Source: Desulfonatronum thiosulfatophilum (GTDB lineage Bacteria; Desulfobacterota; Desulfovibrionia; Desulfovibrionales; Desulfonatronaceae). Taken from it: a stretch of 64,000 nucleotides of DNA. The notes beneath the pieces were generated by a model. The model was not told the DNA's origin and searched no databases. It saw only the letters and a program-made list of their open reading frames with translations. The stretch lies in contig NZ_FMXO01000008.1 of NCBI RefSeq assembly GCF_900104215.1, positions 62,001 through 126,000 of the forward strand. Direction: 5' to 3'. Position numbers and translations under genes: made by a program. Below, piece by piece: positions 33,022-42,324 of the stretch (position 1 is the stretch's first letter; each line of letters begins with the position of its first letter).

Positions 33022-35436
33022 ATGACAGTCTGGTCTCTGATCTACAATAAATTCGACCCTGAACAGGAGAAGTTGCGCGAAGCTCTGTGCACCTTGGGAA
33101 ATGGCTACTTTGCCGCCAGAGGAGCGGCATCCGAGGCGCAATCCGACGACACGCACTACCCCGGCACCTATCTGGCGGGAGGATACAATCGGCTGCAAAC
33201 GGAAATGCAGGACAGGTTCATTGAAAACGAAGACCTGGTGAACCTTCCCAACTGGCTCAGCCTGAGCTTCCGCTACGCGGACCAGGACTGGTTCCATCTC
33301 AAGAATGTGGAGATCCTGGAATATCGCCAGGAACTGGACATGAAACGCGGCATCCTGCACCGCAATGTCCGGTTCAGGGACAGCCAGGGCAAACGGACCC
33401 GGATCAAGGAACAGCGTCTCGTGCACATGGCCCAACCGCATCTGGCGGCCCTGCGTCTGGTCTTCAGCCCGGAAAACTGGTCCGGCGAGGTGGAGTTTCG
33501 TTCAGCCCTGGACGGCAGAGTGATCAACGGCGGAGTTGATCGGTATCGGGATCTCAACAACGTCCACCTGGAACCCGTGGAAAGCGACATGCCGGACGCG
33601 GAAACGATCCGTCTCAAGGTCAGGACGAACCAGTCCCGGCTGGAAATTGCCCAGGCGGCCAGGACAACTCTTTGCGGCAATGGCGAACCGCTGGACATCC
33701 GCCATGAGAACGTGGTGGAACCGAAGTACGTTGCCGGACATTTCCTCGTCCAGGTCGGCAAAGGCATGGATATTCGTGTCGAGAAGATCGTCAGCCTGAC
33801 CACGTCGCGTGACAAGGCCTCTTCCGAGTGCAGGCTTGAAGCCATGAATCATGTCCGCAGTGCCGGGGATTTCGAAAGTTTGCGCAATAGCCATATCCTG
33901 GCTTGGAAGCACCTGTGGCGGCGCTTCGACATCGACTTCGAGGAAAAGAACCCGCCCATTGAGGATCGGACCGGCATGATCCTTCACCTGCACACGTTTC
34001 ATCTGCTCCAGACCACTTCCCTGCACACCATGGACCTGGACGTGGGCGTGCCGTCGCGCGGCTGGCACGGAGAAGCCTATCGCGGCCACATCTTCTGGGA
34101 CGAGCTGTTCATCTTCCCCTTTCTGAACCTCCGTGTTCCGGAGATAACCCGGTCTTTGCTGATGTACCGCTACCGCCGCATCGATCAGGCGCGAGCCGCG
34201 GCCGCGGAGGCGGGCTACAGGGGCGCCATGTATCCGTGGCAAAGCGGCAGCAACGGCCGCGAGGAATCGCAGCGGCTGCATCTCAACCCCAAGTCCGGCC
34301 GCTGGATACCGGATCATTCCCGCCGTCAGCGCCATGTCAACGCGGCCATCGTCTACAACATCCGCGACTATTATCAGGCCACGCAGGACATGGAATTCCT
34401 CTCCTTTCACGGCGCGGAGATGGTTCTGGAAATAGCCCGGTTCTGGTCCAGCATCGCAACCTACAACAGCACCATGGACCGATACGAGATTCTGGGCGTC
34501 ATGGGGCCGGACGAGTATCATGAAGCCTACCCGGATTCCGATGCCCCCGGCCTGCACAACAACGCTTACACCAACGTCATGGCGGCCTGGGTCCTGAACG
34601 AGGCGCTGGAAATGCTGGAGGTGCTTCCGGAGGACCGCCGCAAGGAACTGTGCGAAAAGCTGGCGTTGGGGGAGGAAGAACTCAAGCGGTGGCGGCACAT
34701 CAGCCGCCGGATGCGACTGGTCTTTCACGGCGACGGCATCATCAGCCAGTTCGAGGGCTATGATGCGCTCCAGGAATTCGACTGGGAGGGGTATCGGGAA
34801 AAATACGGCGACATTCAACGCCTGGACAGGATTCTGGAAAGCGAGGACGACAGCCCGGATCACTACAAGGCCTCCAAGCAGGCCGACGTACTGATGCTGT
34901 TCTACCTCTTCTCGGCGGATGAACTCAGGGAACTGTTTCAGCAGCTCGATTATCCCTTTGACGATGAAACCATCCAGAAAAACATCGACTACTACATACA
35001 ACGCACTTCCCACGGATCGACCCTGAGTCAGGTGGTCCATTCATGGGTGCTGCTCAGAAGAAACCGGGATCATTCTTGGAAGCTTTTCTCCGAGGCTCTG
35101 GAAAGCGACATTTCCGATGTCCAGGGGGGGACGACGCCCGAGGGAATTCATCTCGGCGCCATGGCCGGCACCGTGAACATGATCCAGGTGGGCTACACCG
35201 GCCTGGAAACCCGCGGCGACGTGCTGTGGTTCGATCCCTGCCTGCCCAGCGATCTCGCCAGGATGGAGATGCATATTCACTATCGGGGGCACAACCTGCG
35301 TATCGAAATTTTTCCGCAATACATGAAAATCACGGCCTGCAGGGCCAGGAAAAACGTCATCAAGATCGGCTACAAAGGAACAATCCATGAACTTGACGAG
35401 GGGAAAACGCTGGAAATCGCGTTCAGGCGACAATGA
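33022..35436 (+). CDS. Glycoside hydrolase family 65 phosphorylase/hydrolase
   Basis: An 804-residue GH65 enzyme: an N-terminal beta-sandwich (about 1-270), a linker, an (alpha/alpha)6 barrel and a small C-terminal sheet. The barrel shows the motif VMGPDEYHE with the general-acid E498; RGWHGEAYRGHIFWDELF and the phosphate-loop-like HGSTLS segment (common to the phosphorylases) are also visible. GH65 members act on maltose, trehalose, kojibiose, nigerose or their phosphates; the exact sugar cannot be fixed, but trehalose or maltose fits the adjacent treZ. Cytoplasmic. The start is preceded by a GAGGACAAG stretch. TreZ follows within 12 bases. Confidence 0.9.
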   Translation: MTVWSLIYNKFDPEQEKLREALCTLGNGYFAARGAASEAQSDDTHYPGTYLAGGYNRLQTEMQDRFIENEDLVNLPNWLSLSFRYADQDWFHLKNVEILEYRQELDMKRGILHRNVRFRDSQGKRTRIKEQRLVHMAQPHLAALRLVFSPENWSGEVEFRSALDGRVINGGVDRYRDLNNVHLEPVESDMPDAETIRLKVRTNQSRLEIAQAARTTLCGNGEPLDIRHENVVEPKYVAGHFLVQVGKGMDIRVEKIVSLTTSRDKASSECRLEAMNHVRSAGDFESLRNSHILAWKHLWRRFDIDFEEKNPPIEDRTGMILHLHTFHLLQTTSLHTMDLDVGVPSRGWHGEAYRGHIFWDELFIFPFLNLRVPEITRSLLMYRYRRIDQARAAAAEAGYRGAMYPWQSGSNGREESQRLHLNPKSGRWIPDHSRRQRHVNAAIVYNIRDYYQATQDMEFLSFHGAEMVLEIARFWSSIATYNSTMDRYEILGVMGPDEYHEAYPDSDAPGLHNNAYTNVMAAWVLNEALEMLEVLPEDRRKELCEKLALGEEELKRWRHISRRMRLVFHGDGIISQFEGYDALQEFDWEGYREKYGDIQRLDRILESEDDSPDHYKASKQADVLMLFYLFSADELRELFQQLDYPFDDETIQKNIDYYIQRTSHGSTLSQVVHSWVLLRRNRDHSWKLFSEALESDISDVQGGTTPEGIHLGAMAGTVNMIQVGYTGLETRGDVLWFDPCLPSDLARMEMHIHYRGHNLRIEIFPQYMKITACRARKNVIKIGYKGTIHELDEGKTLEIAFRRQ

Positions 35437-35448
35437 GGAGATGTGCAC

Positions 35449-37302
35449 ATGATCAATGCGTATGGACCATCCATTGAAGAAAACGGCGTGCGGTTCCGGC
35501 TTTGGGCTCCCGGCGCCGATCGGGTGGATTTGGTCTTGAAGGATCGGGAACGGCCGGATCGCCGGGAAAGAATGACCCCTCTCGAGGACGGTTGGCTTGA
35601 AGTCCTGGTCCCGGAGGCCGGAGCCGGAACCCTGTACAACTTTCTGATCAACGAGGAAACCCTGGTGCCGGACCCGGCTTCCCGTTTCCAGCCCGAGGAT
35701 GTTTTCGGCCCCAGTCAGGTTGTGGATACCGCCGCCTTTCGCTGGGACAATCCCAACTGGAAGGGACTGCCCTGGAACGAAACCGTGCTGTACGAACTGC
35801 ATGTCGGCGCGTTCACGCCCGAGGGCACCTACAACGGGGGGCGGACCAGGCTCAATTACCTCAAGAACCTGGGCATCACGGCCATTGAACTGATGCCCCT
35901 GGCGGATTTTCCCGGTCGTCGCGGCTGGGGCTACGACGGCGTGCTGCCCTTTGCGCCGGACTCGATCTATGGAACGCCCCAGGAACTGAAGTGGCTCATC
36001 GACGAGGCCCACGGCCTGGGAATCATGGTCTTTCTGGACGTGGTCTACAATCATTTCGGCCCGGAAGGGAACTACCTGCACCTCTACGCTCCGGACTTCT
36101 TCAACCCGGAGCGGCACACCCCCTGGGGAGCGGCCATCGACTTCACCATGCCCCAGGTGCGTGAATTCTACATTGCCAACGCTCTCTACTGGCTGGAAAC
36201 ATATCGCTTCGACGGTCTGCGTTTCGATGCGGTGCATGCCATCGAGGACACGACCACGCCGCACATCATTGAGGAAATGGCCCAGCGCATCAGGCAGGTT
36301 CTGCCCCAGGACCGACACGTTCACCTTGTCCTGGAGAACGACGCCAACCAGGCCCATTACCTGGCCCGAAGCCGGACCACCAGTCGGCCCAAGCTCTACA
36401 CGGCTCAATGGAACGACGACATCCATCACACCTGCCATGTTCTGGCCACAGGCGAGCACCACGGCTATTATTCGGACTTCGTCGAAGCCCCCCTGCATCG
36501 ATTGGGGCGGTGTCTGGCCGAAGGTTTCGCCTACCAGGGCGATCCATCGGAGCATCACGACGGCAAGGTCAGAGGCGAACCCAGCGCGCACCTGCCCCCG
36601 GAAAGTTTCGTCGCCTATCTTCAGAACCACGACCAGATCGGCAATCGGGCCCGGGGCGAGCGACTGAGCTTGCTGACCACTCCGGATCGACGGACCGCGC
36701 TGGCATCCATCATCCTGCTCTCACCCCAGATCCCGCTGCTCTTCATGGGCGAGGAATGGGGAACACAGCGCCCTTTCCCCTATTTCTGCGATTTCGAAGG
36801 CGACCTGGCCAACTCCGTACGCGACGGCCGGCGCAGGGAGTTCTCCGGCTTTCCGGAATTCTCCGATCCGGCCATGCTTGAGCAGATCCCCGATCCGACC
36901 CATCCGGACACCTTCAAGAAGGCAGTCCTGCATTGGAACGAACCGGTCCAGCCCAAGTATGCCCGGTGGTTGGACCTGAGCCGGAAACTGCTTGCGGTTC
37001 GCCGTAGTCAGATCCAGCCCCTGCTGCCCCTGATCCGGCCCGGAGAGGCGAGATGGAAGATTCTTCAGGATGCAGTGCTCCTGGTGCAGTGGTCGCTTCG
37101 CGACAACCGGTCGCTTGTCCTGGCAGCCAATATCGGCTCGCAATCGCTGTTCATCGAGCCGCGGGACATCGAGTCCTGGAATGTCGATGTGAAAAATATC
37201 CGGATCGAGGAACTGTTTGCTTCATCCAACGCTCTCCTTGAACAACAGGAACGCCTCATCCTCGGCCCCTGGGCAGTGTACTGGTGCACCGCGGGACGTT
37301 GA
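35449..37302 (+). CDS. treZ: Malto-oligosyltrehalose trehalohydrolase
   Basis: A 617-residue GH13 enzyme that cleaves trehalose from maltooligosyl-trehalose. An N-terminal CBM48-like domain (about 1-100) is followed by the barrel: VFLDVVYNHFGPEGNY, GLRFDAVHAIED (nucleophile D260), LVLENDANQ (acid E296) and YLQNHDQIGNRARGERL. The ENDAN and NHDQIGNRA variants are the TreZ signature. The ATG at 35449 is 8 bases after GAGGAG; a GTG two codons earlier is too close. It follows GH65 by 12 bases, so the two are co-transcribed. Its usual partner treY is not in the window. With GH65 it suggests a trehalose/compatible-solute module. Confidence 0.9.
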   Translation: MINAYGPSIEENGVRFRLWAPGADRVDLVLKDRERPDRRERMTPLEDGWLEVLVPEAGAGTLYNFLINEETLVPDPASRFQPEDVFGPSQVVDTAAFRWDNPNWKGLPWNETVLYELHVGAFTPEGTYNGGRTRLNYLKNLGITAIELMPLADFPGRRGWGYDGVLPFAPDSIYGTPQELKWLIDEAHGLGIMVFLDVVYNHFGPEGNYLHLYAPDFFNPERHTPWGAAIDFTMPQVREFYIANALYWLETYRFDGLRFDAVHAIEDTTTPHIIEEMAQRIRQVLPQDRHVHLVLENDANQAHYLARSRTTSRPKLYTAQWNDDIHHTCHVLATGEHHGYYSDFVEAPLHRLGRCLAEGFAYQGDPSEHHDGKVRGEPSAHLPPESFVAYLQNHDQIGNRARGERLSLLTTPDRRTALASIILLSPQIPLLFMGEEWGTQRPFPYFCDFEGDLANSVRDGRRREFSGFPEFSDPAMLEQIPDPTHPDTFKKAVLHWNEPVQPKYARWLDLSRKLLAVRRSQIQPLLPLIRPGEARWKILQDAVLLVQWSLRDNRSLVLAANIGSQSLFIEPRDIESWNVDVKNIRIEELFASSNALLEQQERLILGPWAVYWCTAGR

Positions 37303-37344
37303 AGCAAAAGGTCGCTCTGGGGTGGCCGTTGCCTTGACTAGGGC

Positions 37345-37386
37345 CGAAAAAAGCGTCTGAAACGGCGCAAGCCGCTTCAGACGCTT
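37345..37386. terminator. Terminator between treZ and the LVIVD gene
   Basis: AAGCGTCTGAAACGGC (37351-37366) pairs with GCCGCTTCAGACGCTT (37371-37386) around a GCAA loop. On the minus strand it is followed by TTTTTTCGG, a good T tract for the LVIVD gene; it may also serve treZ. Confidence 0.8.
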
Positions 37387-37425
37387 GGAATTTGCGTATC
37401 TTCCGAAACGCGGTGGCTACTCATT

Positions 37426-38388
37426 TCATCGTTGCACCATATGCTGCAAATCGATGACCCGAACTTCGTCCTGTCCCGCGACGCTCACGAACGCGATGGT
37501 ATCGTGGATGCACATTGCCAGACAGATGCCGTCCAGGTCCTCCCTGCCCACCATGACGATCTCATTTGGATCGCTGATGTCGTACATGATGAACCCCTTG
37601 TCCGAACTGGCCAGGAACGCATGATTTCCGGAAACAACGGCCAGGGGAGCCCCGCCGGTGTCGATGGTGGCAGTCAGTTTCGGACTTGTTGGCGCATGAA
37701 TGTCAAAAATATGCATCTTACGCTCGGAAGTGTTCATGAAAAGGACCGACTCCGATACTCCCAGGCTCCGAGGACGTCCGGGGACGTCGATCATCGTCAG
37801 TTCCCTTGGATTGTCCGGTTGCCTCAGATCGAAAACATGCAGTCCGCCATTGAAATTGGCCACGTAGGCAAAACCGTCGAAAACGGCAAATCCTTGAACC
37901 TGGGCCGGCGAGTCCATCCTGGCGATCTGGCGCGGGGCCCCGGGCCAAGAAATGTCATAAATCCGCAAGCCTTGTCCGGAGATGGAGGCTAGGGCGTAAT
38001 CGCCAAAAACCTTGAATGCCTGAATTCCGCCCCCGAAAACCTCGTATCTGCCCTCTTCAAGGCATCGTTCAGGATTCCGGACATCAATGATCAACAACCC
38101 TTCGCGATCGTCGACCACGTAAGCAAATCCTTTGGAGAAATCCATGTCAATGATGCGACCGTTCGTCTGGAGGCATCCCAATTCCGTTGGATTGTTCGGA
38201 TCGTTCATATTGACGATGGTCAATCCCGGTTCCGTGTTGGAAAGAAAGGCGTTGACCCCATCAATGCGAACGCAGGCGCGACCGAACACATTGCCGCACT
38301 GCGTATTGCCGGCTACGGGAACGATCCAATCCATGGTACACCAAAACAACATTGCCACTGCCGCGAATACCAGTTTCCATTTCGTCAT
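37426..38388 (-). CDS. LVIVD-repeat exported beta-propeller protein
   Basis: A 320-residue protein with a signal peptide (KLVFAAVAMLFWCTMDWIVP) and about six LVIVD-type repeats, each with the pattern AYV..GLxIxDvxxPxxPxxxG (for example GLLIIDVRNPERC, GLRIYDISWPGAP, GLHVFDLRQPDNP, KMHIFDIHAPTSP). These form a beta-propeller thought to bind surfaces or partner proteins. It likely acts in the periplasm or outside the cell. The start at 38388 lies 7 bases after GGAGGT. It has its own terminator and stands alone. No enzymatic residues were recognised. Confidence 0.85.
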   Translation of the reverse strand: MTKWKLVFAAVAMLFWCTMDWIVPVAGNTQCGNVFGRACVRIDGVNAFLSNTEPGLTIVNMNDPNNPTELGCLQTNGRIIDMDFSKGFAYVVDDREGLLIIDVRNPERCLEEGRYEVFGGGIQAFKVFGDYALASISGQGLRIYDISWPGAPRQIARMDSPAQVQGFAVFDGFAYVANFNGGLHVFDLRQPDNPRELTMIDVPGRPRSLGVSESVLFMNTSERKMHIFDIHAPTSPKLTATIDTGGAPLAVVSGNHAFLASSDKGFIMYDISDPNEIVMVGREDLDGICLAMCIHDTIAFVSVAGQDEVRVIDLQHMVQR

Positions 38389-38480
38389 GACCATGACCTC
38401 CATCGTTGAAGATATATATTGTTGTACTTGCGCCGCCGCCACGATTACTCAAAGCAACATGCTCCCGACGTGACTTTTAA

Positions 38481-39545
38481 TTACGCTGCGCAAGAGCCTC
38501 GACCGTACTCCAATGCGGCTTCCGCTGCTCCGGAGAGAACCATCATCCCCAGTGTCGTTCGCGCGATGATCGCGGAGTAGTCATTTTTTACGCAATAATC
38601 GCTGATCGCCACGTCCGCATATTGCGCATAATGATCCGAGCATCCGCCGCAACCATTGCCCCGTCCCTGGTTCATTGCCTCATCGCTGCAAAATATGCCG
38701 ATTTTCATGGCAAAGCTCTCCGCCGGCATCACCCCGAGATATTCCATTTTGCGCAGAGCATGGATTTGACATGGCCTGCCGACGAACCCCAGCTTTTCCG
38801 AATCAGGGGATCCCCCCCCCGGGTGACCGCCGTTCGCCGCAATTCCAGAACCGTTCGGAGCAGCCCGGTACAGAAGCGACCCAAGACCCGGTTCCATGAA
38901 CAGTGGTTCATTTCGAACAATTTCCGATTCTTCGTGAACCACCAGAGGCAGCCGGTCTCCGTTTGCACGAGGGACGCAGATTCCACGCAGATAGCCCGTA
39001 TTCAGCATATGGATCAGTAAAGCAGGCAAGGCTCCACCGTTGCCTGACTCTTTGCGCAGCTTTTCATCTTTCGCCCTGTACAAACCAACGCCCAGTACGC
39101 GACCGCATGGGTCTTGCCAGGACAGCATCTCCTTGACGTGTTCATCCAGGTCGCCGCTTGCCGGGCAAATCAGGTAGCACACGCCGCACTGGCTACATCG
39201 ATTCTGATCCGTATAATTTGGGTATCCGTCTTCACCCAGTTCGAGTGCAAAGTACTGCGTCGTGCTGCAGTACGTCGCGCATCCCCCGCAACGTCGACAT
39301 TGTTTTTGAGAGAGGAATTCACGTTCCAGATCCAAGAATCCTTTCGAGTTGTCATCTACACTTTCGACATCCAGCCCCGCCGAGACAGGGGGGCCTGCAC
39401 CTCTGAAATTACTTTTTCCTTCACGACGAAATGCCTTTCCCTTTCTAGAGCTCTTTGTTGATCGTCGCTGTTCCACTGTTTCCATGCCGCCAGAATTTTT
39501 CGCCGATCCTCGCATCGTCTTCTTGAGTGGCTCATCTACCCTCAT
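38481..39545 (-). CDS. FrhB/FdhB-like iron-sulfur flavoprotein, short C-terminus
   Basis: A 354-residue protein of the coenzyme F420 hydrogenase/dehydrogenase beta-subunit family. Two ferredoxin motifs, CRRCGGCATYC and CSQCGVCYLIC, lie at about residues 82-130, followed by FrhB-N (GNGGALPALLIHML) and FrhB-C segments (FVGRPCQIHALRKM, KIGIFCSDEAMN, CGGCSDHYAQYADVAISDYC). Two features are odd: a 65-residue basic N-terminal extension (SSRKGKAFRREGKSNFRG) and an early stop soon after the SAIIART strand, where relatives continue for tens of residues. In non-methanogens such proteins usually exchange electrons between ferredoxin and NAD(P)H or other partners. GGGGGAG precedes the ATG. Function is open. 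Confidence 0.78.
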   Translation of the reverse strand: MRVDEPLKKTMRGSAKNSGGMETVEQRRSTKSSRKGKAFRREGKSNFRGAGPPVSAGLDVESVDDNSKGFLDLEREFLSQKQCRRCGGCATYCSTTQYFALELGEDGYPNYTDQNRCSQCGVCYLICPASGDLDEHVKEMLSWQDPCGRVLGVGLYRAKDEKLRKESGNGGALPALLIHMLNTGYLRGICVPRANGDRLPLVVHEESEIVRNEPLFMEPGLGSLLYRAAPNGSGIAANGGHPGGGSPDSEKLGFVGRPCQIHALRKMEYLGVMPAESFAMKIGIFCSDEAMNQGRGNGCGGCSDHYAQYADVAISDYCVKNDYSAIIARTTLGMMVLSGAAEAALEYGRGSCAA

Positions 39546-39742
39546 GGCTCTCCCCCTTTATTGATTGTTCCTTGCCCGTCGGCTTTGATCCTATAGATGG
39601 ACGAGTATCCGTTGCGTAACAGATTCGGTAACATCAGCCGGAAGGCTGGAAGCCAGTCACGTTCTGGGGGGACTTATTTCAGCGGGAGAAAGACGGCTGG
39701 TGGGGACTGGGGGGGAGGGATTGTGTTTTAAATATTCAAAAT

Positions 39743-39811
39743 TCCAATCAAAATCCCAATCGCAATCGAAATCGCAATCGAAATCTCGATCGAAATCTCG
39801 ATCGAAATCGA
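39743..39811 (+). repeat. AATCGN hexamer array, copy 4
   Basis: About eleven hexamers (CCAATC, GCAATC, GAAATC, TCGATC) just beyond the BTAD gene stop. The gap 39546-39910 holds this array and nothing else recognised. Confidence 0.82.
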
Positions 39812-39910
39812 GCATGCACTGAATGTTCGTCTCAAATGAACGGAAATCAGAATCAGCTTGCTCAAGAGAGACTGGGACGGCAACGTGCTGTCTTATCTTT
39901 ACAGCTTTGG

Positions 39911-42007
39911 TCAAACAGCTTCCCGTGCTTGGCGGGCCAAGGACAAGAGAGTGGTTCCGGGCAGGACGTCGTAATCCTTTTTCAGGCGAAAACGGGCCTG
40001 TCGGAAAACTGCCAGGGCGTCCGAAGGATACCCCATGTTTAAGTATGTCTGCATGAGCAGGGCAAAGATCTGCTCATTGATCATGGACATGTTTTGAACC
40101 CGGAGAAGATACTCCAGGGCTTTTTCCGACTCACCCGTCAGCAGACAGCGTTGAGCCAGATAAACAACCCCCTGCACATACTCCTTGCGAAGACGCTGTC
40201 GATACTCGTCAATCCACTGTCCGGTCACGTCGGCCGGAATAAAATCGCCCGTGTATCCGTCCAGAATCCCGGCCAGATCATCGACGGCGCATTCCGCATG
40301 CAACGCATCTTGCAACATTTCCTGAAAACTGAGGCAATCAACCCGGCACAGCCGCTTGACCATTGAAACGCGACTGTCCGTAACGACCAACCAATTCACC
40401 TGATCACCCAATACCCTGTTCACAAGCTTGCGAAGCCGGGAAATAGCCACTTTGAGGTTGTTCGCGGCCATGTCTCCATCCTTGTCCGGCCAGAGCAGAT
40501 CCACGAGCAATTCTTTGGAAACCTTGGTTCCGCCGTTTACGATCAAGGCTTTGAGGAGCAGCTTTGTTCTTTCGCCGCGCCATTTCCGGTCGTACAAAAT
40601 CTGGTTGCCCACGGTCATCACGAAATCGCCCAGGGTCTGAACGTGAACAACCACGCCTTCGGAATCGGACCAGGAGAAAGTCGACTTTTCCTTGAATTGC
40701 AGTTCACGACGCAGATTCTCCATAAATCCTGGTGGCCTGTTGACCACGCGCAGACTTTGTCCGTTTGTTGAGAGACGCATGCCGAGATCATGGAACTCCC
40801 AGGCCCGTGCGGTATCTCCCTTGCGAATTTGCAGCCGGACCATTTCCATGGCGCCGCAAGCGGCGAAATACTGGAATCCGGTTTGTCGCCATTGGGTGAT
40901 CCACTGTAAAAGAAAAGATTCCGCTTCATCCGTTCTGCCCAGATCCACTAATGCCTGGGCAGCTACAAGAGCGTTTTGACTTGCGGGCAGCGGGCCATTG
41001 CTGAGATTGCCCCGCTCCATGCCTTCGTTCGCATGCAGCAACGCTTCGTAGGGTCTTCCGAGGATCAGTTCGTAGACGCCGAGGCAGTAGTGGACACATG
41101 CGCAAAAATAATGATTGCGTTGCGGAACCGCCTCTCGGCGGAGTTCATTGGACAGTTCTTCGGCATCTTCCTTCTTCCCCAGCTCGGAAACCGTCATCAG
41201 CAGAGGACCCGAGATCAGCAGCCGGGCGGAAACGGGAAGATGCTCCGCCATGGGATAGGCCAATATCTGACGGAATTTATCCTCCGCTTCGAAGCATCTC
41301 CCCTCGAAGTAGTTCAGCAGCCCGTCCAGAGTCTTGAGCTGGGACACGGCCCCGAAGGATGCGTCATCCACCGCGCAGAGCGGAAGCGCGTCATCAACAA
41401 GAATTCGGAGGGCCGGAAAGTCACCGGTAAAGGTGAGGGGCATCCCGGATATCCAGGCCGCTCGCAGCATCAGGGATGGGGAACCGGCGTGAGCGGCCTG
41501 ATTATTTGCGAATTTCGCATAGTGCAGCGCGGATTCGAAATCTCCTTTGCACAGCATCACGATGAAGGCTTTTTCAAGCCATAAGCCGGCAGCCGCCGGA
41601 TGAGAGACTTCGGTCAATTTTAGTGTTTCGTCGACGAGCAGGTTCCAGTTTTCCAGACGTTGAAGGGAGTTTCCGCTGCTCCAGATATGGAACACGCCCA
41701 TCTCGATGGCCGCGGTTGCATAAAGAGCATCCCCGGCTTCATGAAATTCCCGGTGATATGCCAGCAGCTTCTCCTGGTCCGCCGTCCCCTGGAAGACATC
41801 AATGAGAAAACGTATCCGGGCCGTTCCCGCGAAGCCCTTGACCACATGCAGCAGCGGCATGACATGCATGCCCAACCTGGGCAGGTGCAGATCCAGCAGC
41901 CAGTCAGCGCCGAAATCTTCCATCAATCTAGCGTACTGATCCCAAAGGCCGTGCCGGTAGCAGACCTGGAAAGGTTTAAGCAGCCGGGTCAGAGGTACCT
42001 TTCGCAT
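39911..42007 (-). CDS. BTAD-type transcriptional activator (first of pair)
   Basis: A 698-residue regulator. Residues about 1-430 form an alpha-helical TPR/MalT-like sensor region without a P-loop; residues about 455-545 are an OmpR-type winged helix (RTKLLLKALIVNGGTKVSKELLVDLLWPDKDGD, then NLKVAISRLRKLV), and the C-terminal ~150 residues are the bacterial transcriptional activator domain (GDFIPADVTGQWIDEYRQRL onwards). AAGGAG precedes the ATG. Unlike its neighbour it lacks the NTPase module. It is paired with a larger BTAD regulator 318 bases upstream on the same strand. Target and ligand are unknown; the divergent or nearby exported-protein locus is an obvious candidate. Confidence 0.82.
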   Translation of the reverse strand: MRKVPLTRLLKPFQVCYRHGLWDQYARLMEDFGADWLLDLHLPRLGMHVMPLLHVVKGFAGTARIRFLIDVFQGTADQEKLLAYHREFHEAGDALYATAAIEMGVFHIWSSGNSLQRLENWNLLVDETLKLTEVSHPAAAGLWLEKAFIVMLCKGDFESALHYAKFANNQAAHAGSPSLMLRAAWISGMPLTFTGDFPALRILVDDALPLCAVDDASFGAVSQLKTLDGLLNYFEGRCFEAEDKFRQILAYPMAEHLPVSARLLISGPLLMTVSELGKKEDAEELSNELRREAVPQRNHYFCACVHYCLGVYELILGRPYEALLHANEGMERGNLSNGPLPASQNALVAAQALVDLGRTDEAESFLLQWITQWRQTGFQYFAACGAMEMVRLQIRKGDTARAWEFHDLGMRLSTNGQSLRVVNRPPGFMENLRRELQFKEKSTFSWSDSEGVVVHVQTLGDFVMTVGNQILYDRKWRGERTKLLLKALIVNGGTKVSKELLVDLLWPDKDGDMAANNLKVAISRLRKLVNRVLGDQVNWLVVTDSRVSMVKRLCRVDCLSFQEMLQDALHAECAVDDLAGILDGYTGDFIPADVTGQWIDEYRQRLRKEYVQGVVYLAQRCLLTGESEKALEYLLRVQNMSMINEQIFALLMQTYLNMGYPSDALAVFRQARFRLKKDYDVLPGTTLLSLARQAREAV

Positions 42008-42324
42008 GTCCGATCTCCTTTCGGAAACGTAGCTGATAATGCCGGATTAGCAATGAATCAAAGCGGTGTCGTAACAACAGCAATGGTATTTGAGAGGATG
42101 CGCAAGCGAGGAGTGTCGGAAGACTCACCAGACCCTGAAGCACAACTGAAGGTTCTGCATCTGAAACTCGAGTCAAAGTTTCATGGATGATGAGTCACGA
42201 ATAGGTCACAGATTGCGTTCTTGAACAGAATCCAGGGGATTTGGCGTTTGGTCGGCGAGGAGGACGGATGACCGCGTGCAGCCTGAAGGGGCACGAGGAA
42301 GGAGACACCGGTCAGGTCCGGTTA
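42008..42324. other. Intergenic region between the two BTAD genes
   Basis: A 317-base gap containing the promoter or leader of the first BTAD gene. No hairpin terminator, repeat or small gene was recognised. Confidence 0.5.

Noticed and set aside
33502-36630. Two long minus-strand frames (512 and 529 codons) opposite GH65 and treZ
   Set aside because: They are antisense shadows; the plus-strand enzymes are complete and have good ribosome binding sites.
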